This document shows, one piece after another, positions 31,161 through 40,098 of a stretch of DNA of 64,000 nt. Positions within the stretch are counted from its first letter, which is position 1. The number at the start of each line of letters is the position of its first letter. A program made the position numbers and the translations under genes. The stretch is taken from the NCBI GenBank assembly GCA_034436045.1, contig DAOTVZ010000205.1, forward strand, positions 1 to 64,000. The letters are read 5' to 3'. The notes under the pieces are model-generated. The model had not been told where the DNA came from and did not search any database. It saw only the letters and a program-made list of their open reading frames with translations. Source of the stretch: H111-94 sp034436045 (GTDB lineage: Bacteria > Chloroflexota > Ktedonobacteria > Ktedonobacterales > Ktedonobacteraceae).

Positions 31161-32711
31161 ATGCAGTTTATGGGACTAGAGACTACTATTGACTATAATA
31201 AGCGAGGTTCGGAGCGGGCACAGCACGGTGACTATTCGGGCGCACTGGCAGACTTCAATCGCGCCATTATTCTCAATCCTACCGACGCCCTGGCCTATCA
31301 TAATCGCGGCATCGTCCACAGAAATATCACTCACTATCAAAATGCGCTCTTCGACTTCGATACTGCTATCGCCTTGCAACAGGACTACCTGTCCGCGTAT
31401 TATCAGCGCGGTATCACGCATTTTTTGCTCAAGGGCTACATCCAGGCTATCCAGGACTTCAGCACCGTGCTGGCCAGCAACCCCCGCGATGTTCCAGCCC
31501 TGCTGGGACGAGCAATGGTCTATTTTGAAATGCAAGCCTACGAGCAGGCCATTATTCATCTCGACCTGGCGATTAGCGCCGACCCGACGCTGGCGGGACG
31601 GCTAGGGGCCTACAACAGTCGTGGTCAGGCCTATGCTATGCTGCGCCAGTTCAGTGCCGCTATCCGCGACTTCGACTACGCCCTGATGCTGGACCCCACC
31701 AATATCGTGCTACTCAACCGACGCGGCGCGGCCTATACTGACAATAAACAACCCGAAAAAGCTTTATCAAGCTATAATCGAGCTATTGAACTGTCACCCT
31801 CTTCGGCCTTCACCTATAATAATCGCGGCGAAGCCTATCGCCTGCTCAAACTGTACCGCGAAGCCATTGAAGACTTTGATCGGGCCATTGCCCTCGATCC
31901 AACGCAGGCCATCCTCTACTACAATCGCGCACTGGCCTATGTCGGCCTCAAGCAAACAAAGCAGGCCATCGCTGACTATACAAAAGCGCTCAGCCTGTCA
32001 CCCACCCTGCATATGGTCTACAAAGATCGCGCGCTGGCCTATAAAGCCCTCAAACTCTACCGTGAAGCTGAAGAGGACCTGAGCGTGGTGCTGAGCCATG
32101 ATGAAGATGATGTGCAGGCTCTCTTTGAACGTGGCTCACTCTATCTGCTGCTCAAAGACCCGTATGCCGCGCTGGCGGACTTTAACCGGCTGATCGAGTT
32201 AGAGCCGGATTTCGCCTGCGCATATAACAAACGCGGCGAAGCCTATCTGCTGCTCGGCGATCTTCAACGAGCAGATGCCGATTGCCAGCGCGGCTGGCAA
32301 TTGGACGATACTCACGTTGAACATGGCTGGAAGGTGCAATGGCTTGCTATGTGTCAGACCCAGCCGGATGCTGCTATGCCCACACGGCTGGAGCAGATTG
32401 CCTCTACCGATACTGCCGACTACTATGCCTACCTCTGTCGTGCCGTCGCCCTCTATCTGCGCGGCGAATATCAGCAGGCCCTGCTCGAACTGGATGAGGC
32501 ACAGCGCCTGTGCGACGAAGGTTGGGATGCCCACTTCTGGTCAGGATTGATACTCGCTATGTCTGGACGGGATACCGAAGCTATCGCCACGCTGCGACAG
32601 GCGCTCGCACTCGGTATGCCGCCGCTCTTGCAGGCCCCCCTGCGCTGGCTCAGCGAGATGCATCCTGATTTCTATCGTACCCATGCTTTACCTTTGCTAA
32701 TGGCCCAGTAA
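31161..32711 (+). CDS. Tetratricopeptide repeat protein
   Basis: 516 aa built almost entirely of about 13 TPR units of 34 residues. Typical units read YHNRGIVHRNITHYQNALFD and YNNRGEAYRLLKLYREAIED, each continuing DFDRAIALDPT, with the alternating small/aromatic pattern of TPR helices A and B. There is no signal peptide or catalytic domain. TPR arrays act as protein-interaction scaffolds, and the partner is not evident. An alternative start nine bases downstream (31170) has slightly better spacing from AAGGA. RidA begins 14 bp after the stop, so the two may be cotranscribed. Confidence 0.9.
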   Translation: MQFMGLETTIDYNKRGSERAQHGDYSGALADFNRAIILNPTDALAYHNRGIVHRNITHYQNALFDFDTAIALQQDYLSAYYQRGITHFLLKGYIQAIQDFSTVLASNPRDVPALLGRAMVYFEMQAYEQAIIHLDLAISADPTLAGRLGAYNSRGQAYAMLRQFSAAIRDFDYALMLDPTNIVLLNRRGAAYTDNKQPEKALSSYNRAIELSPSSAFTYNNRGEAYRLLKLYREAIEDFDRAIALDPTQAILYYNRALAYVGLKQTKQAIADYTKALSLSPTLHMVYKDRALAYKALKLYREAEEDLSVVLSHDEDDVQALFERGSLYLLLKDPYAALADFNRLIELEPDFACAYNKRGEAYLLLGDLQRADADCQRGWQLDDTHVEHGWKVQWLAMCQTQPDAAMPTRLEQIASTDTADYYAYLCRAVALYLRGEYQQALLELDEAQRLCDEGWDAHFWSGLILAMSGRDTEAIATLRQALALGMPPLLQAPLRWLSEMHPDFYRTHALPLLMAQ

Positions 32712-32724
32712 TGAGGAGAAGGAA

Positions 32725-33111
32725 ATGCAACGACAAAATATCGCCAGCGGCGCACCGTGGGAGTCTGTGGTGGGTTATTCGCGCGCCGTGCGCATCGGCA
32801 ACACTATTCATGTCTCCGGCACAACTGCGCTCGATGAGCAAGGCAACATTGTAGGCATCGGCGACCCCTATCTGCAAACTGTCCAGACCATCAGAAATAT
32901 CGAACGCGCTCTCATGCAGGCCGGAGCCAGCCTGAACAACGTGGTGCGCACACGCATCTATGTCACCAATATCTACGATTGGGAACTGGTGGGTAAGGCA
33001 CACGGCGAGTTCTTCCAGTCCATTCGCCCCGCCACAACCATGGTGCAGGTCAGCCGTCTCATCCAGGCCGAAATGCTGGTTGAGATAGAAGCGGATGCCA
33101 TTGTGGAATAA
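32725..33111 (+). CDS. RidA/YjgF/YER057c family enamine deaminase
   Basis: 128 aa, standard length. RidA proteins hydrolyse reactive enamine/imine intermediates made by PLP enzymes. The sequence has AVRIGNTIHVSGTTA, the substrate-binding arginine in NVVRTRIYVTNI, and the C-terminal VEIEADAIVE containing the conserved Glu. A strong ribosome-binding site (GAGGAGAAGG) precedes the ATG. It lies 14 bp after the TPR gene. The exact substrate cannot be read from sequence. Confidence 0.92.
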   Translation: MQRQNIASGAPWESVVGYSRAVRIGNTIHVSGTTALDEQGNIVGIGDPYLQTVQTIRNIERALMQAGASLNNVVRTRIYVTNIYDWELVGKAHGEFFQSIRPATTMVQVSRLIQAEMLVEIEADAIVE

Positions 33112-33186
33112 TCGCTAGAGATATACTATCATTGGAGCAGATAGCGTTCTTCAATGGTAGTTTTTCCCAGGAAAGCAGGCTTCGCA

Positions 33187-33789
33187 ATGACCACCACTTC
33201 AGATCGTCTCGATGCCGTACAGCGCGCCGATCATGTCCCCGGCCCTCGCCAGGGCGCATGGACTTATGCCCACTATGCAGCACTACCATCCGATGGACAA
33301 CGCTACGAACTTCTCGATGGAGTGTTGTATATGGCACCTGCACCCAATCTCTGGCACCAGGACATTGTCGGAACGATATACGTCTATCTCTACAATCATG
33401 TCAAATTAACCGGACTCGGCATGGTATACGTTGCCCCGGTTGATGTCGAACTCGCGCCGCAAACGGTTGTTCAGCCGGATGTGGTCGTTGTGCGGCGGGA
33501 TCACACCGCCATCCTGCATCCCACACGCATCATCGGCACCCCCGATCTGGTGGTCGAGGTGGCCTCACCCGTAACGGAGAAATACGACCGCCAGCGCAAG
33601 CGTAACGCCTATGCGCGCGCCGCTATCCCCGAATACTGGCTGGTCGATCCGGTCAACTACACGCTGGAAATCCTGGTGCTTGAGAGCAGACAATATCACT
33701 CAACCGGCCCGCAGACAGGCCATGTACCCATTCAATCTACCATTGTATCCGCGATGGCCGACGTCTTCATCGAACAGCTTTTCGTATAA
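33187..33789 (+). CDS. Uma2 family endonuclease-like protein (DUF820)
   Basis: 200 aa with the start at 33187 (AGGAAAG upstream; the frame also opens 33 bp earlier). The restriction-endonuclease fold is seen in YELLDGVLYMAPAP, VVQPDVVVVRRD, PDLVVEVASPVT, then RQRKRNAYARAAIPEYWLVD, the order Glu, Pro-Asp, Glu-Val, Lys and Tyr of the Uma2 family. Uma2 genes are very numerous in Cyanobacteria and Chloroflexota and their biological role is unclear. Confidence 0.9.
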   Translation: MTTTSDRLDAVQRADHVPGPRQGAWTYAHYAALPSDGQRYELLDGVLYMAPAPNLWHQDIVGTIYVYLYNHVKLTGLGMVYVAPVDVELAPQTVVQPDVVVVRRDHTAILHPTRIIGTPDLVVEVASPVTEKYDRQRKRNAYARAAIPEYWLVDPVNYTLEILVLESRQYHSTGPQTGHVPIQSTIVSAMADVFIEQLFV

Positions 33790-33796
33790 GAAACTC

Positions 33797-34019
33797 TTAG
33801 CTGCTATCAAAGTCGAAGAAGGTATGTAACGCTTCTGGACAGAGCGCCTCTCCCCGTTCTGGCAAGGTCAGAACAGGCAAGCGGTCTGGATGAAGGAAGA
33901 ACCCCCCGCTGATGACGCGGGGGAGTGTCAACATGCCCGTAAGCACCCGAAGCGGATTGACGCTGCACGCGGATGAGAAGCTTCCATTAGCGAGGGCCTG
34001 GGTTAGACATGCCAATGCC
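33797..34019 (-). other. Possible relic of an IS200/IS605-type (TnpB) element end
   Basis: This stretch reads on the minus strand like the region after tnpB genes: an Ala/Ser-rich out-of-frame remnant, a GTTGACACTCCCCCGCGTCA segment, then a GC-rich hairpin (33903-33923). No transposase domain, zinc finger or left end is present. The match is from memory of similar element ends and is weak. A 72-codon open frame here (33797-34015) is not supported as a gene. Confidence 0.25.
33903..33923 (-). terminator. GC-rich terminator hairpin
   Basis: On the minus strand CCCCCGC pairs with GCGGGGG across a 7-nt loop, followed by GTTCTTCCTT. It would end transcription of the small gene at 33987-34313. It may also be the terminal hairpin of a decayed mobile element. 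Confidence 0.5.
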
Positions 34020-34313
34020 TAGTTGATTGCGGCAGCAGACCAGCGGATGGGAGTAGTCTTTAAAACGCCTGGAGATTTGTCCCACGGCGGATACCTCCGT
34101 GCTTCTCACCGGTGTCGCCTCCTCCAACTCCTCCGGGACGATACTCAAGGCGGGTGACAGGACTATTTCGGAGACAGACGCTTTCAACACGCGCACTGGC
34201 TCAGGTGTACTGGCGAGAGAGGTATGCTGGAGTAGTTCCCGTCTCAGCACCTCATTATCTCTTTTTAAGAGCGGATAACGGTCTATCGGCTCCGGTGCGT
34301 TTTGTAAGTTCAT
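33987..34313 (-). CDS. Small hypothetical protein
   Basis: 108 aa from an ATG at 34313 with a very good AAGGAG 6 nt upstream; the frame opens 60 bp earlier without such a site. The sequence begins MNLQNAPEPIDRYPLLKRDN with a charged helical stretch (EVLRRELLQHTSL), and the middle part is rich in Val, Pro and Glu. The last residues (GMSNPGPR) run into the possible element relic, so the C-terminus may be truncated or replaced. No family was recognised. It stands alone between Uma2 (convergent) and the HD-GYP gene (divergent). Confidence 0.5.
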   Translation of the reverse strand: MNLQNAPEPIDRYPLLKRDNEVLRRELLQHTSLASTPEPVRVLKASVSEIVLSPALSIVPEELEEATPVRSTEVSAVGQISRRFKDYSHPLVCCRNQLGIGMSNPGPR

Positions 34314-34681
34314 AGAACACTCCTTTATCGGCAAGACCCGACGAATTGCGGATAACGCCGCACACAACATCACACATTATATACTGACACAGGCTAAAAT
34401 AGCTACCTGGATATCTCTCCCGCCAGGGACACGTTGGAGACAGCCAGAATGTGACAGCTCTCTATACAAAAGTACCTTCCTGGCATCTATGATGGACAGA
34501 AATGCGTACAATTGTTAGTATGTAGTAGGTTTTTTCATGACCAGGGTATCTTCTAAGCAGTCGGAAACCCCCTACATCAATAATAGACAATCTTACGCAT
34601 ATATAATTGATTCAGTAGTTATGTTTTTATCACAGCAGGTGAAAGCACTACTGCCTGCTGAAGAGTGTATGGGAGCAGAAC
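34314..34681. other. Intergenic region upstream of the HD-GYP gene
   Basis: 368 bp, AT-rich in the middle, with no supported gene. The 75-codon frame at 34537-34764 overlaps the HD-GYP start in another frame and lacks a ribosome-binding site. No clear promoter hexamers or repeats were seen. Confidence 0.4.
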
Positions 34682-35347
34682 GTGGTGGGAATAGCGCAGA
34701 CCGAACGAGAGCAGGAAACAAAAAGAGTTCTGCTCTCTCTGGCCCACAGTATCCAGGAGCGTGATATTGTGACCTACGAGCATTCACGTCGGGTCGCAAC
34801 CTACGTGCAGAGGTTGGCACGCTATATAGGATGGAGTCGGCAGGATGCTCGCAATCTCGCGTTGGCGGCGTTGGTACACGATCTCGGTAAAACCTGGATT
34901 ACTAATGACATTCTCAATAAATCGGCAGCCCTCTCCAATGAAGAACGGCGCAAAATGGAGCGCCATCCGGTGATTGGTGCAACCATACTGATTGGTTACG
35001 AGATTGCTCCCTTTTATGTGGAAGCCGTCCTCTATCATCATGAAGCCTGGGATGGCCATGGCTATCCTGCCGGGTTAAGTGGCGAAAATATCCCGGTGAG
35101 CGCGCGTCTGCTGGCCATTGTGGATGTCTATGACGTACTCACGTCGCAACGCCCATATAAGAGACCATTGACCACAGAGGATGCACGCAAGCGCATGTTG
35201 CAAGGCTCAGCAACCAGTTTTGATCCTGAATTGCTGCATGCCTTCCTGTGCCTCCTCGATCAAATGCCCAACTTTACGCTGCCGCAGCATGTTTGTGGCC
35301 TACCACATCAACCCGGTGAACCCATGTCACCGATCATCGACCTTTAA
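34682..35347 (+). CDS. HD-GYP domain protein (probable cyclic-di-GMP phosphodiesterase)
   Basis: 221 aa from a GTG start at 34682, preceded by GGGAG. The HD-GYP signature is complete: HSRRV, VHDLGK, HPVIGATIL, YHHEAWDGHGYPAGLSGENI, then PVSARLLAIVDVYDVLTSQ and RPYK. These residues bind two or three metals and hydrolyse c-di-GMP to pGpG and GMP. There is no receiver, PAS or membrane domain, so it is a stand-alone cytoplasmic enzyme. Exopolysaccharide production is often controlled by c-di-GMP, so a link with the operon at 19-31 kb is possible, but it is inference only. Confidence 0.9.
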   Translation: MVGIAQTEREQETKRVLLSLAHSIQERDIVTYEHSRRVATYVQRLARYIGWSRQDARNLALAALVHDLGKTWITNDILNKSAALSNEERRKMERHPVIGATILIGYEIAPFYVEAVLYHHEAWDGHGYPAGLSGENIPVSARLLAIVDVYDVLTSQRPYKRPLTTEDARKRMLQGSATSFDPELLHAFLCLLDQMPNFTLPQHVCGLPHQPGEPMSPIIDL

Positions 35348-35393
35348 ACCGTTACAGAGCATTGTAACGTCCAAAGCCCGTAATTGGCTAAAA

Positions 35394-35431
35394 ATTCCGT
35401 AAGGACGTGATCAGTCATGTCCCTACGGAAT
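35394..35431. terminator. Hairpin between convergent genes, palindrome-family member
   Basis: ATTCCGTA (35394-35401) pairs with TACGGAAT (35424-35431), and the inner GGACGTGA/TCATGTCC continues the stem with one mismatch and one G-T pair around TCAG. It overlaps the stop codon of the solute-binding gene and lies 47 bp after the HD-GYP stop. The inner core is the GGACGTGATyrGTCACGTCC type seen at 431-450. Confidence 0.6.
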
Positions 35432-36328
35432 GATGCTTTCGTTGATTAATCCCCACTTAGCGAGCAAATGCTGGTAGGTTCCATCGGCTTCGAGGGCCTG
35501 AAAGACCCGCTGCAGAGCACGCCTCATCGGCACATCGCCCTTACGTACTGCGATACCCTCGGTATCCCAGTTCACAATGCTGCCACAAGGGGCCAGTTGT
35601 TGAGGGTAGAGCTTGAGAAAATAATCGCTGACCGGTGCATCCTGGTAGGTAGCGACCACCTGACCCGTGAGCAACAGTTGGATCACCGCGTTCTGGTCAC
35701 TCAGAACCACGAGATGAATGGCCGGTTTATGTGCCGCGACACAGGCCGTGCTTGCAATATGCAGGTCTGCCTGTTCGACTGTGCCTTCTACTACCGCTGC
35801 GCTCTGTCCACACAGGTCAGTCAGAGCCTGAATGTGGAGTGGATTGCCTTTGCGCACCAGGAGCAACTCACCGGAACGCAAATAGGGAATAAAGTCGGCC
35901 ATTTGCTCGCGTTCAGGCGTAATGCCGATAGCCGAGATAGCGACGTCAAACTCGTGTTCTTGCAGCCCGGACAGCAAGGTACTGAAGTCGCTTGAGACGA
36001 TTTGCCTTTTCAAACCCAGGCGTTGTGCCATTGCCGTAATCAGGTCAATGTCGAATCCCACTGTTTGACGAGTGGTAGAGTCAACGAACTCCTGCGGCAT
36101 ATACGTGGTATCACTACCGATGGTCAATGTGCCCGCCGTAACCAGATCAGAGGTCGGGATCGACGGGACACTGACGCTGGAAGTAGTAGCATGTGTGTAG
36201 AGGATTTGCGATGACACGCTACCTCCACAAGCAGTGAACAACAGAACACAACAGAAAAAACCCGTCAACAGCGTTGGCGAGAGAGAGAAGACACGTCTGG
36301 GGGATGCAAAGGGGAATAAGGGAAACAT
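35423..36328 (-). CDS. Amino-acid-type extracellular solute-binding lipoprotein (SBP family 3)
   Basis: 301 aa with the start at 36328, where AGGAG lies 10 nt upstream. A longer frame starts at 36358 without a ribosome-binding site. The signal peptide ends in the lipobox LLFTAC, so the protein is anchored to the outer face of the membrane. The family 3 fold is seen in LTIGSDTTYMPQEFV, VGFDIDLITAMAQRLG, FDVAISAIGITPEREQ and DFIPYLRSGELLLV, the ligand-contact segments for polar amino acids. No permease or ATPase gene is next to it, so it must work with transporter parts encoded elsewhere or as a sensor. Confidence 0.9.
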   Translation of the reverse strand: MFPLFPFASPRRVFSLSPTLLTGFFCCVLLFTACGGSVSSQILYTHATTSSVSVPSIPTSDLVTAGTLTIGSDTTYMPQEFVDSTTRQTVGFDIDLITAMAQRLGLKRQIVSSDFSTLLSGLQEHEFDVAISAIGITPEREQMADFIPYLRSGELLLVRKGNPLHIQALTDLCGQSAAVVEGTVEQADLHIASTACVAAHKPAIHLVVLSDQNAVIQLLLTGQVVATYQDAPVSDYFLKLYPQQLAPCGSIVNWDTEGIAVRKGDVPMRRALQRVFQALEADGTYQHLLAKWGLINESIIP

Positions 36329-36599
36329 AACGTGCAATCTCCTATGGAATGTGCGCATAACTCTATGTAAACTACGCTGTTGGGAACGTGCGATATCACA
36401 TTGTCAGGCACATGTTGCTACGAGCTTCTTAACAAATTTGTGATTTTGTAGCAAAAAGGGTGGAATTTTGTTCTCCTGCATGGTATCGTGTGTTACACTA
36501 TCAAGGGAGACAAAAATCTGGGACGCAGTGTTGCGTTCTATAACTTTTATCCATCACGCACCGTCACTTATTACGTAGTAACCTCCCGCGAAAGGGAGC

Positions 36600-36647
36600 G
36601 TAACAGAGTAGTTTCGACTGCCTGTAACAGAGTAGTTTCAACTGTCT
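36600..36647 (+). repeat. Tandem 24-bp direct repeat upstream of the debranching enzyme
   Basis: GTAACAGAGTAGTTTCGACT plus GCCT at 36600-36623 is followed at once by a copy at 36624-36647 with 22 of 24 bases the same. It sits 24 bp before the start codon, in the 343-bp gap 36329-36671 that otherwise holds only a small CTCCC/GGGAG hairpin (36583-36598). It could be a regulator-binding site. Confidence 0.7.
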
Positions 36648-36671
36648 ATCGATGGGCTTGGAGGGTCTACA

Positions 36672-39101
36672 ATGACCATTGCATATGACCGTAGCGTGTG
36701 CTGTGACCTGAATGAGACCACAATGCGTGAATGGCTCATTACCAATGGCATGGGCGGATACGCGGCGGGAACGATAGCAGGCATGCTCACCCGCGTGGAA
36801 CATGGCCTGCTGGTGGTTCCATTCGAAGATACCATTACCCCGCATCTTCTCTTTGCAAAGATCGACGAAGAGGTCATTTTCGACGAGCGCACCTATGCCC
36901 TGGGCACAAACGAGTATCAAGACGGCACGCTGAATCCGGTCGGCTTTGTCCACCTGGAAGCTTTTCGCCTGGAAGAAGGGTTTCCGGTCTTTACTTACCG
37001 TATCGGCGGCCTACATGGCATCATGCTGGAAAAGCGCATCTGGATGCCCCAGGGCCACCATACTACCTGTATCCAATACCGCGTACTGCGCAATCAGAAA
37101 CCAGAACAGAATCTGGTGCGCATTAATGAGTCCAGATTTAGTACTGACCATGGGCGCTATCATCACTTTGCCGAGGCAACTCAACATGCCCTGACGCTGA
37201 CCCTGTTACCACTCGCCGCCTACCGACCACATCAAGCGCTCCAACATGGTCGCCAGGACTGGCATTTCCAGGTACAAGCGCTACCCACACGCGGCGAAGA
37301 CGAGTATACTCCAGCCAGTACCACGCATTTCGCGCAACCGGGCGTGGTCGGCTGCACCATTCGCGCCACCGAAAATGCCCATCCTTATCACCTACTGGCC
37401 ATCGCCCATCCCGATAGTCAGCTCACGTTTATTCCTACCAACGTCTGGTACTGGCACTTCCTACATCGCCGTGACGCCGAGGCCGGACGTGCCGCCATCG
37501 ACGATCTCTATCTCCCCGGCGTTGTACGTGCTACCCTCTGGCCCGACGAGGACACTACTCTGAGCATCATTTTAACCACCGAAGATATCGCGGAACAGCC
37601 TCTGCGCCCACAGCAACTCAACAAGCTGTATGAACGTACAGTCGAGGAGATGCACCAGATCGTCCTACACGGGCAAGCATCGCAACGTTTCTTCGGCGAA
37701 ACCGGCGAAGCCGCTCAGGCCTATCCACTAGCGCCATTGACTATCGCTCATAACGATGGCCATGACGATGCCTATCAGCAAGGACAGGAGCTACGCCGCT
37801 TCTTGCTTCAAGCCGCCTACCGCTTTCAGGCCAATCTTCGCCTGCCTGCAGAACAGGAGCAGAACCTGCCCTTCTACGCTGAAAAGCCCTATCTCCTGCC
37901 TGTCGTCGTGGCAGACTTCTACGCGCAAGAACTGCGCACGCGCGATATCTTGATTGCTCTGCCCGGCCTGCTGCTTACGACGCGCCGTTTCGAGATGGCA
38001 CGCCGTCTCTTGCATGAACTGGCCCACCATTTTTACCAGGGTATGCTACCGGATTACTGGCCCATCACCCAAGACAAACTCACACCGACCAGCTACACCG
38101 GTGTAGATACCAGCCTCTGGTTCTTCCGCGCGCTGGATGCCTATCTCCAGGCTACCCGCGACTATGAACTGCTGGACGAACTCTACCACCGACTCACAGA
38201 GAGTATCAACTGGTATGTGCAAGGGAATGACGCCGGCGTGAGCGTCGATCCTCGTGACGGCCTGCTGCGCACGCGAACCAATGGACACGTTCTCACCTGG
38301 ATGAACGCGCGCGTTGACGGCCTGCCCGTCACCCCCCGCTATGGTAAGGCGGTTGAGGTCAATGCCCTCTGGTATAACGCGCTCAGTCTGTTGGAAGAGT
38401 GGTCGCGCCACCGCCCCCACCAACGATGGCCCGGCTCGCTGCCCATCTACTACCAGGAACTGCTTGCCCTCTGCCATCAGCGCTTCCGCCAACGCTTCTG
38501 GTATGCCGACAGCGGCTATCTCTACGATGTCGTGGATGGACCAGAAGGTGATGATCACCGCATTCGCCCCAACCAGCTTTTTGCCATCACCCTGCGCCGC
38601 TCCCTACTGGACGAGACACAGCAAACCAGCATCCTGGACACAATCACACGCACTTTGCTGACACCCTATGGCCTGCGCACGCTCGCTCCTGAAGAGCAAG
38701 GCTATCGAGGACACCTCGGCACTCACCAGGACGAACAATTACGCGCACTGCATCAAGGTAGCACGTGGCACTGGCTCCTGAGTACCTACGTTGAGGCTTT
38801 GCTCACCACCAACGGCCTGGGGTACACATCTCGTCCACAGCATCCAGCAGAAAAACTGGTATACGAATACGTCTGGCGCAAAAGCGTGCAGTTGCTAACA
38901 CCCCTACGCAAGCTCTTCTACCAGGGCCTGCAAGGCATGATTGGAGAGGTCTGCGACGGCGATGCACCCTATCAAGGGGAATATTACCTCGCCTCCGTCC
39001 TCTGCACAGGTGAGTTGTTGCGCATCTATGATCGCCTCAGCAGTATGCAGATAACCAGCATTGGCGAAGATACCGCTATTGCCAGTTTTACTCACCATTA
39101 A
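36672..39101 (+). CDS. Glycogen-debranching enzyme (amylo-alpha-1,6-glucosidase type)
   Basis: 809 aa. The N-terminal beta-rich domain begins near WLITNGMGGYAAGTIAGMLT, a hallmark of the bacterial GDE_N family. The C-terminal (alpha/alpha)6-barrel has SYTGVDTSLWFFRALDAYLQ, HVLTWMNARVDGLPVTPRYG and KAVEVNALWYNALSLLEEW, the GH133 catalytic region with the acidic residues of DxS and EVNALW. It hydrolyses alpha-1,6 branch points of glycogen or similar glucans in the cytoplasm. GGAGGG lies 6 nt before the ATG. It is the last gene before the replication-origin block. Confidence 0.93.
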   Translation: MTIAYDRSVCCDLNETTMREWLITNGMGGYAAGTIAGMLTRVEHGLLVVPFEDTITPHLLFAKIDEEVIFDERTYALGTNEYQDGTLNPVGFVHLEAFRLEEGFPVFTYRIGGLHGIMLEKRIWMPQGHHTTCIQYRVLRNQKPEQNLVRINESRFSTDHGRYHHFAEATQHALTLTLLPLAAYRPHQALQHGRQDWHFQVQALPTRGEDEYTPASTTHFAQPGVVGCTIRATENAHPYHLLAIAHPDSQLTFIPTNVWYWHFLHRRDAEAGRAAIDDLYLPGVVRATLWPDEDTTLSIILTTEDIAEQPLRPQQLNKLYERTVEEMHQIVLHGQASQRFFGETGEAAQAYPLAPLTIAHNDGHDDAYQQGQELRRFLLQAAYRFQANLRLPAEQEQNLPFYAEKPYLLPVVVADFYAQELRTRDILIALPGLLLTTRRFEMARRLLHELAHHFYQGMLPDYWPITQDKLTPTSYTGVDTSLWFFRALDAYLQATRDYELLDELYHRLTESINWYVQGNDAGVSVDPRDGLLRTRTNGHVLTWMNARVDGLPVTPRYGKAVEVNALWYNALSLLEEWSRHRPHQRWPGSLPIYYQELLALCHQRFRQRFWYADSGYLYDVVDGPEGDDHRIRPNQLFAITLRRSLLDETQQTSILDTITRTLLTPYGLRTLAPEEQGYRGHLGTHQDEQLRALHQGSTWHWLLSTYVEALLTTNGLGYTSRPQHPAEKLVYEYVWRKSVQLLTPLRKLFYQGLQGMIGEVCDGDAPYQGEYYLASVLCTGELLRIYDRLSSMQITSIGEDTAIASFTHH

Positions 39102-39397
39102 TGATGTACAGTGTCTCTTGTGTTTTAGAGAATAAAGAACGAAAAAGATATGTCACAACGCTCATTATTCTCTGGTTAGTTTTAAAAGTTTTACACATTC
39201 TTCTTACACTTATCCACAGTGATTGTGGATAAGTGGCGACCAGGGCTTGATACCCACGAGAGAACACCAGGAAGTACAGGGCGACCAGCAGGGTCGCCCT
39301 TGTCATATTACGGCGAGGTTAGACGACGCTGGCCGCCACCCTGGGAATACTGACTATTCTGACTATTTTTTCATGCTCCACACTTATCCACAAATGG

Positions 39398-40044
39398 GGT
39401 GGATAACTTTTCCACATTATCCACACTCACCAGATCGATAGCCGAGTTATCCACAAAGCGGTGGATAACTTTTCCACATTTTATCCACCTATCCACAACC
39501 TCTATCATGGTACACAAGAGTTTCCACAAAGCGGTGGATAACTTTTCCACATTATCCACATTCAGCGCAACCTATACAAAGATTATCCACAATGATTGTG
39601 GATAAGTTTTCCACATTATCCACAAGATGCGGATTTTTCCGCAGCCGGGCACATCCTGCAAAGTCTTAGAGAAGACAAAAAAGCGTATAACACCGTCTGC
39701 TTCTGTGGATAACTTCTTCGAACTGTTTTCATACTTTTCATCATTATCCTGTATTCATGAATAAATATTCATAAATACAGAGGGGAGAAATGCGTACCTC
39801 AGACTTATCCCCAATGCCTGTGGATAAGTTTTCCACAGTAACAAGCCTGGCGTGTCCGGTGGGGATAGCGGTGGATAAGTAGTGGATAAATACCCGTATT
39901 TGCCCCTATTGCTGTGGATAAGTTTTCCACAGAGGATCAAAAATGACCGGGATGACTGCGAGTTTTCCCCACCATTATCCACCATTATCCCTTACTTATC
40001 CACACCGATAACGCTCTTCCGTCGCTGTGGATAAGTTTTCCACA
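39398..40044. repeat. Seven copies of a 19-bp composite DnaA-box palindrome
   Basis: Opposed boxes with a 1-bp spacer. GGTGGATAACTTTTCCACA starts at 39398, 39460 and 39533. TGTGGATAAGTTTTCCACA starts at 39597, 39819, 39913 and 40026. In the copies at 39398, 39533 and 39597 a further forward box TTATCCACA follows at once, giving three boxes in a fixed arrangement. Confidence 0.9.
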
Positions 40045-40098
40045 GGCAATAAACGAGCCTGTAGAGCCATTTTAGGATACTTACAAGTTGTCATTACA

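Noticed and set aside
33797..34015. 72-codon minus-strand gene
   Set aside because: It overlaps the small gene at 33987, lacks a ribosome-binding site and contains a terminator-like hairpin. It is better read as non-coding or an element relic.
39755..39985. Open frames inside the origin block (for example 39399-39605, 39371-39559, 39755-39985)
   Set aside because: They are translations of repeated DnaA boxes (for example STLSTFS-like strings), with no coding character.
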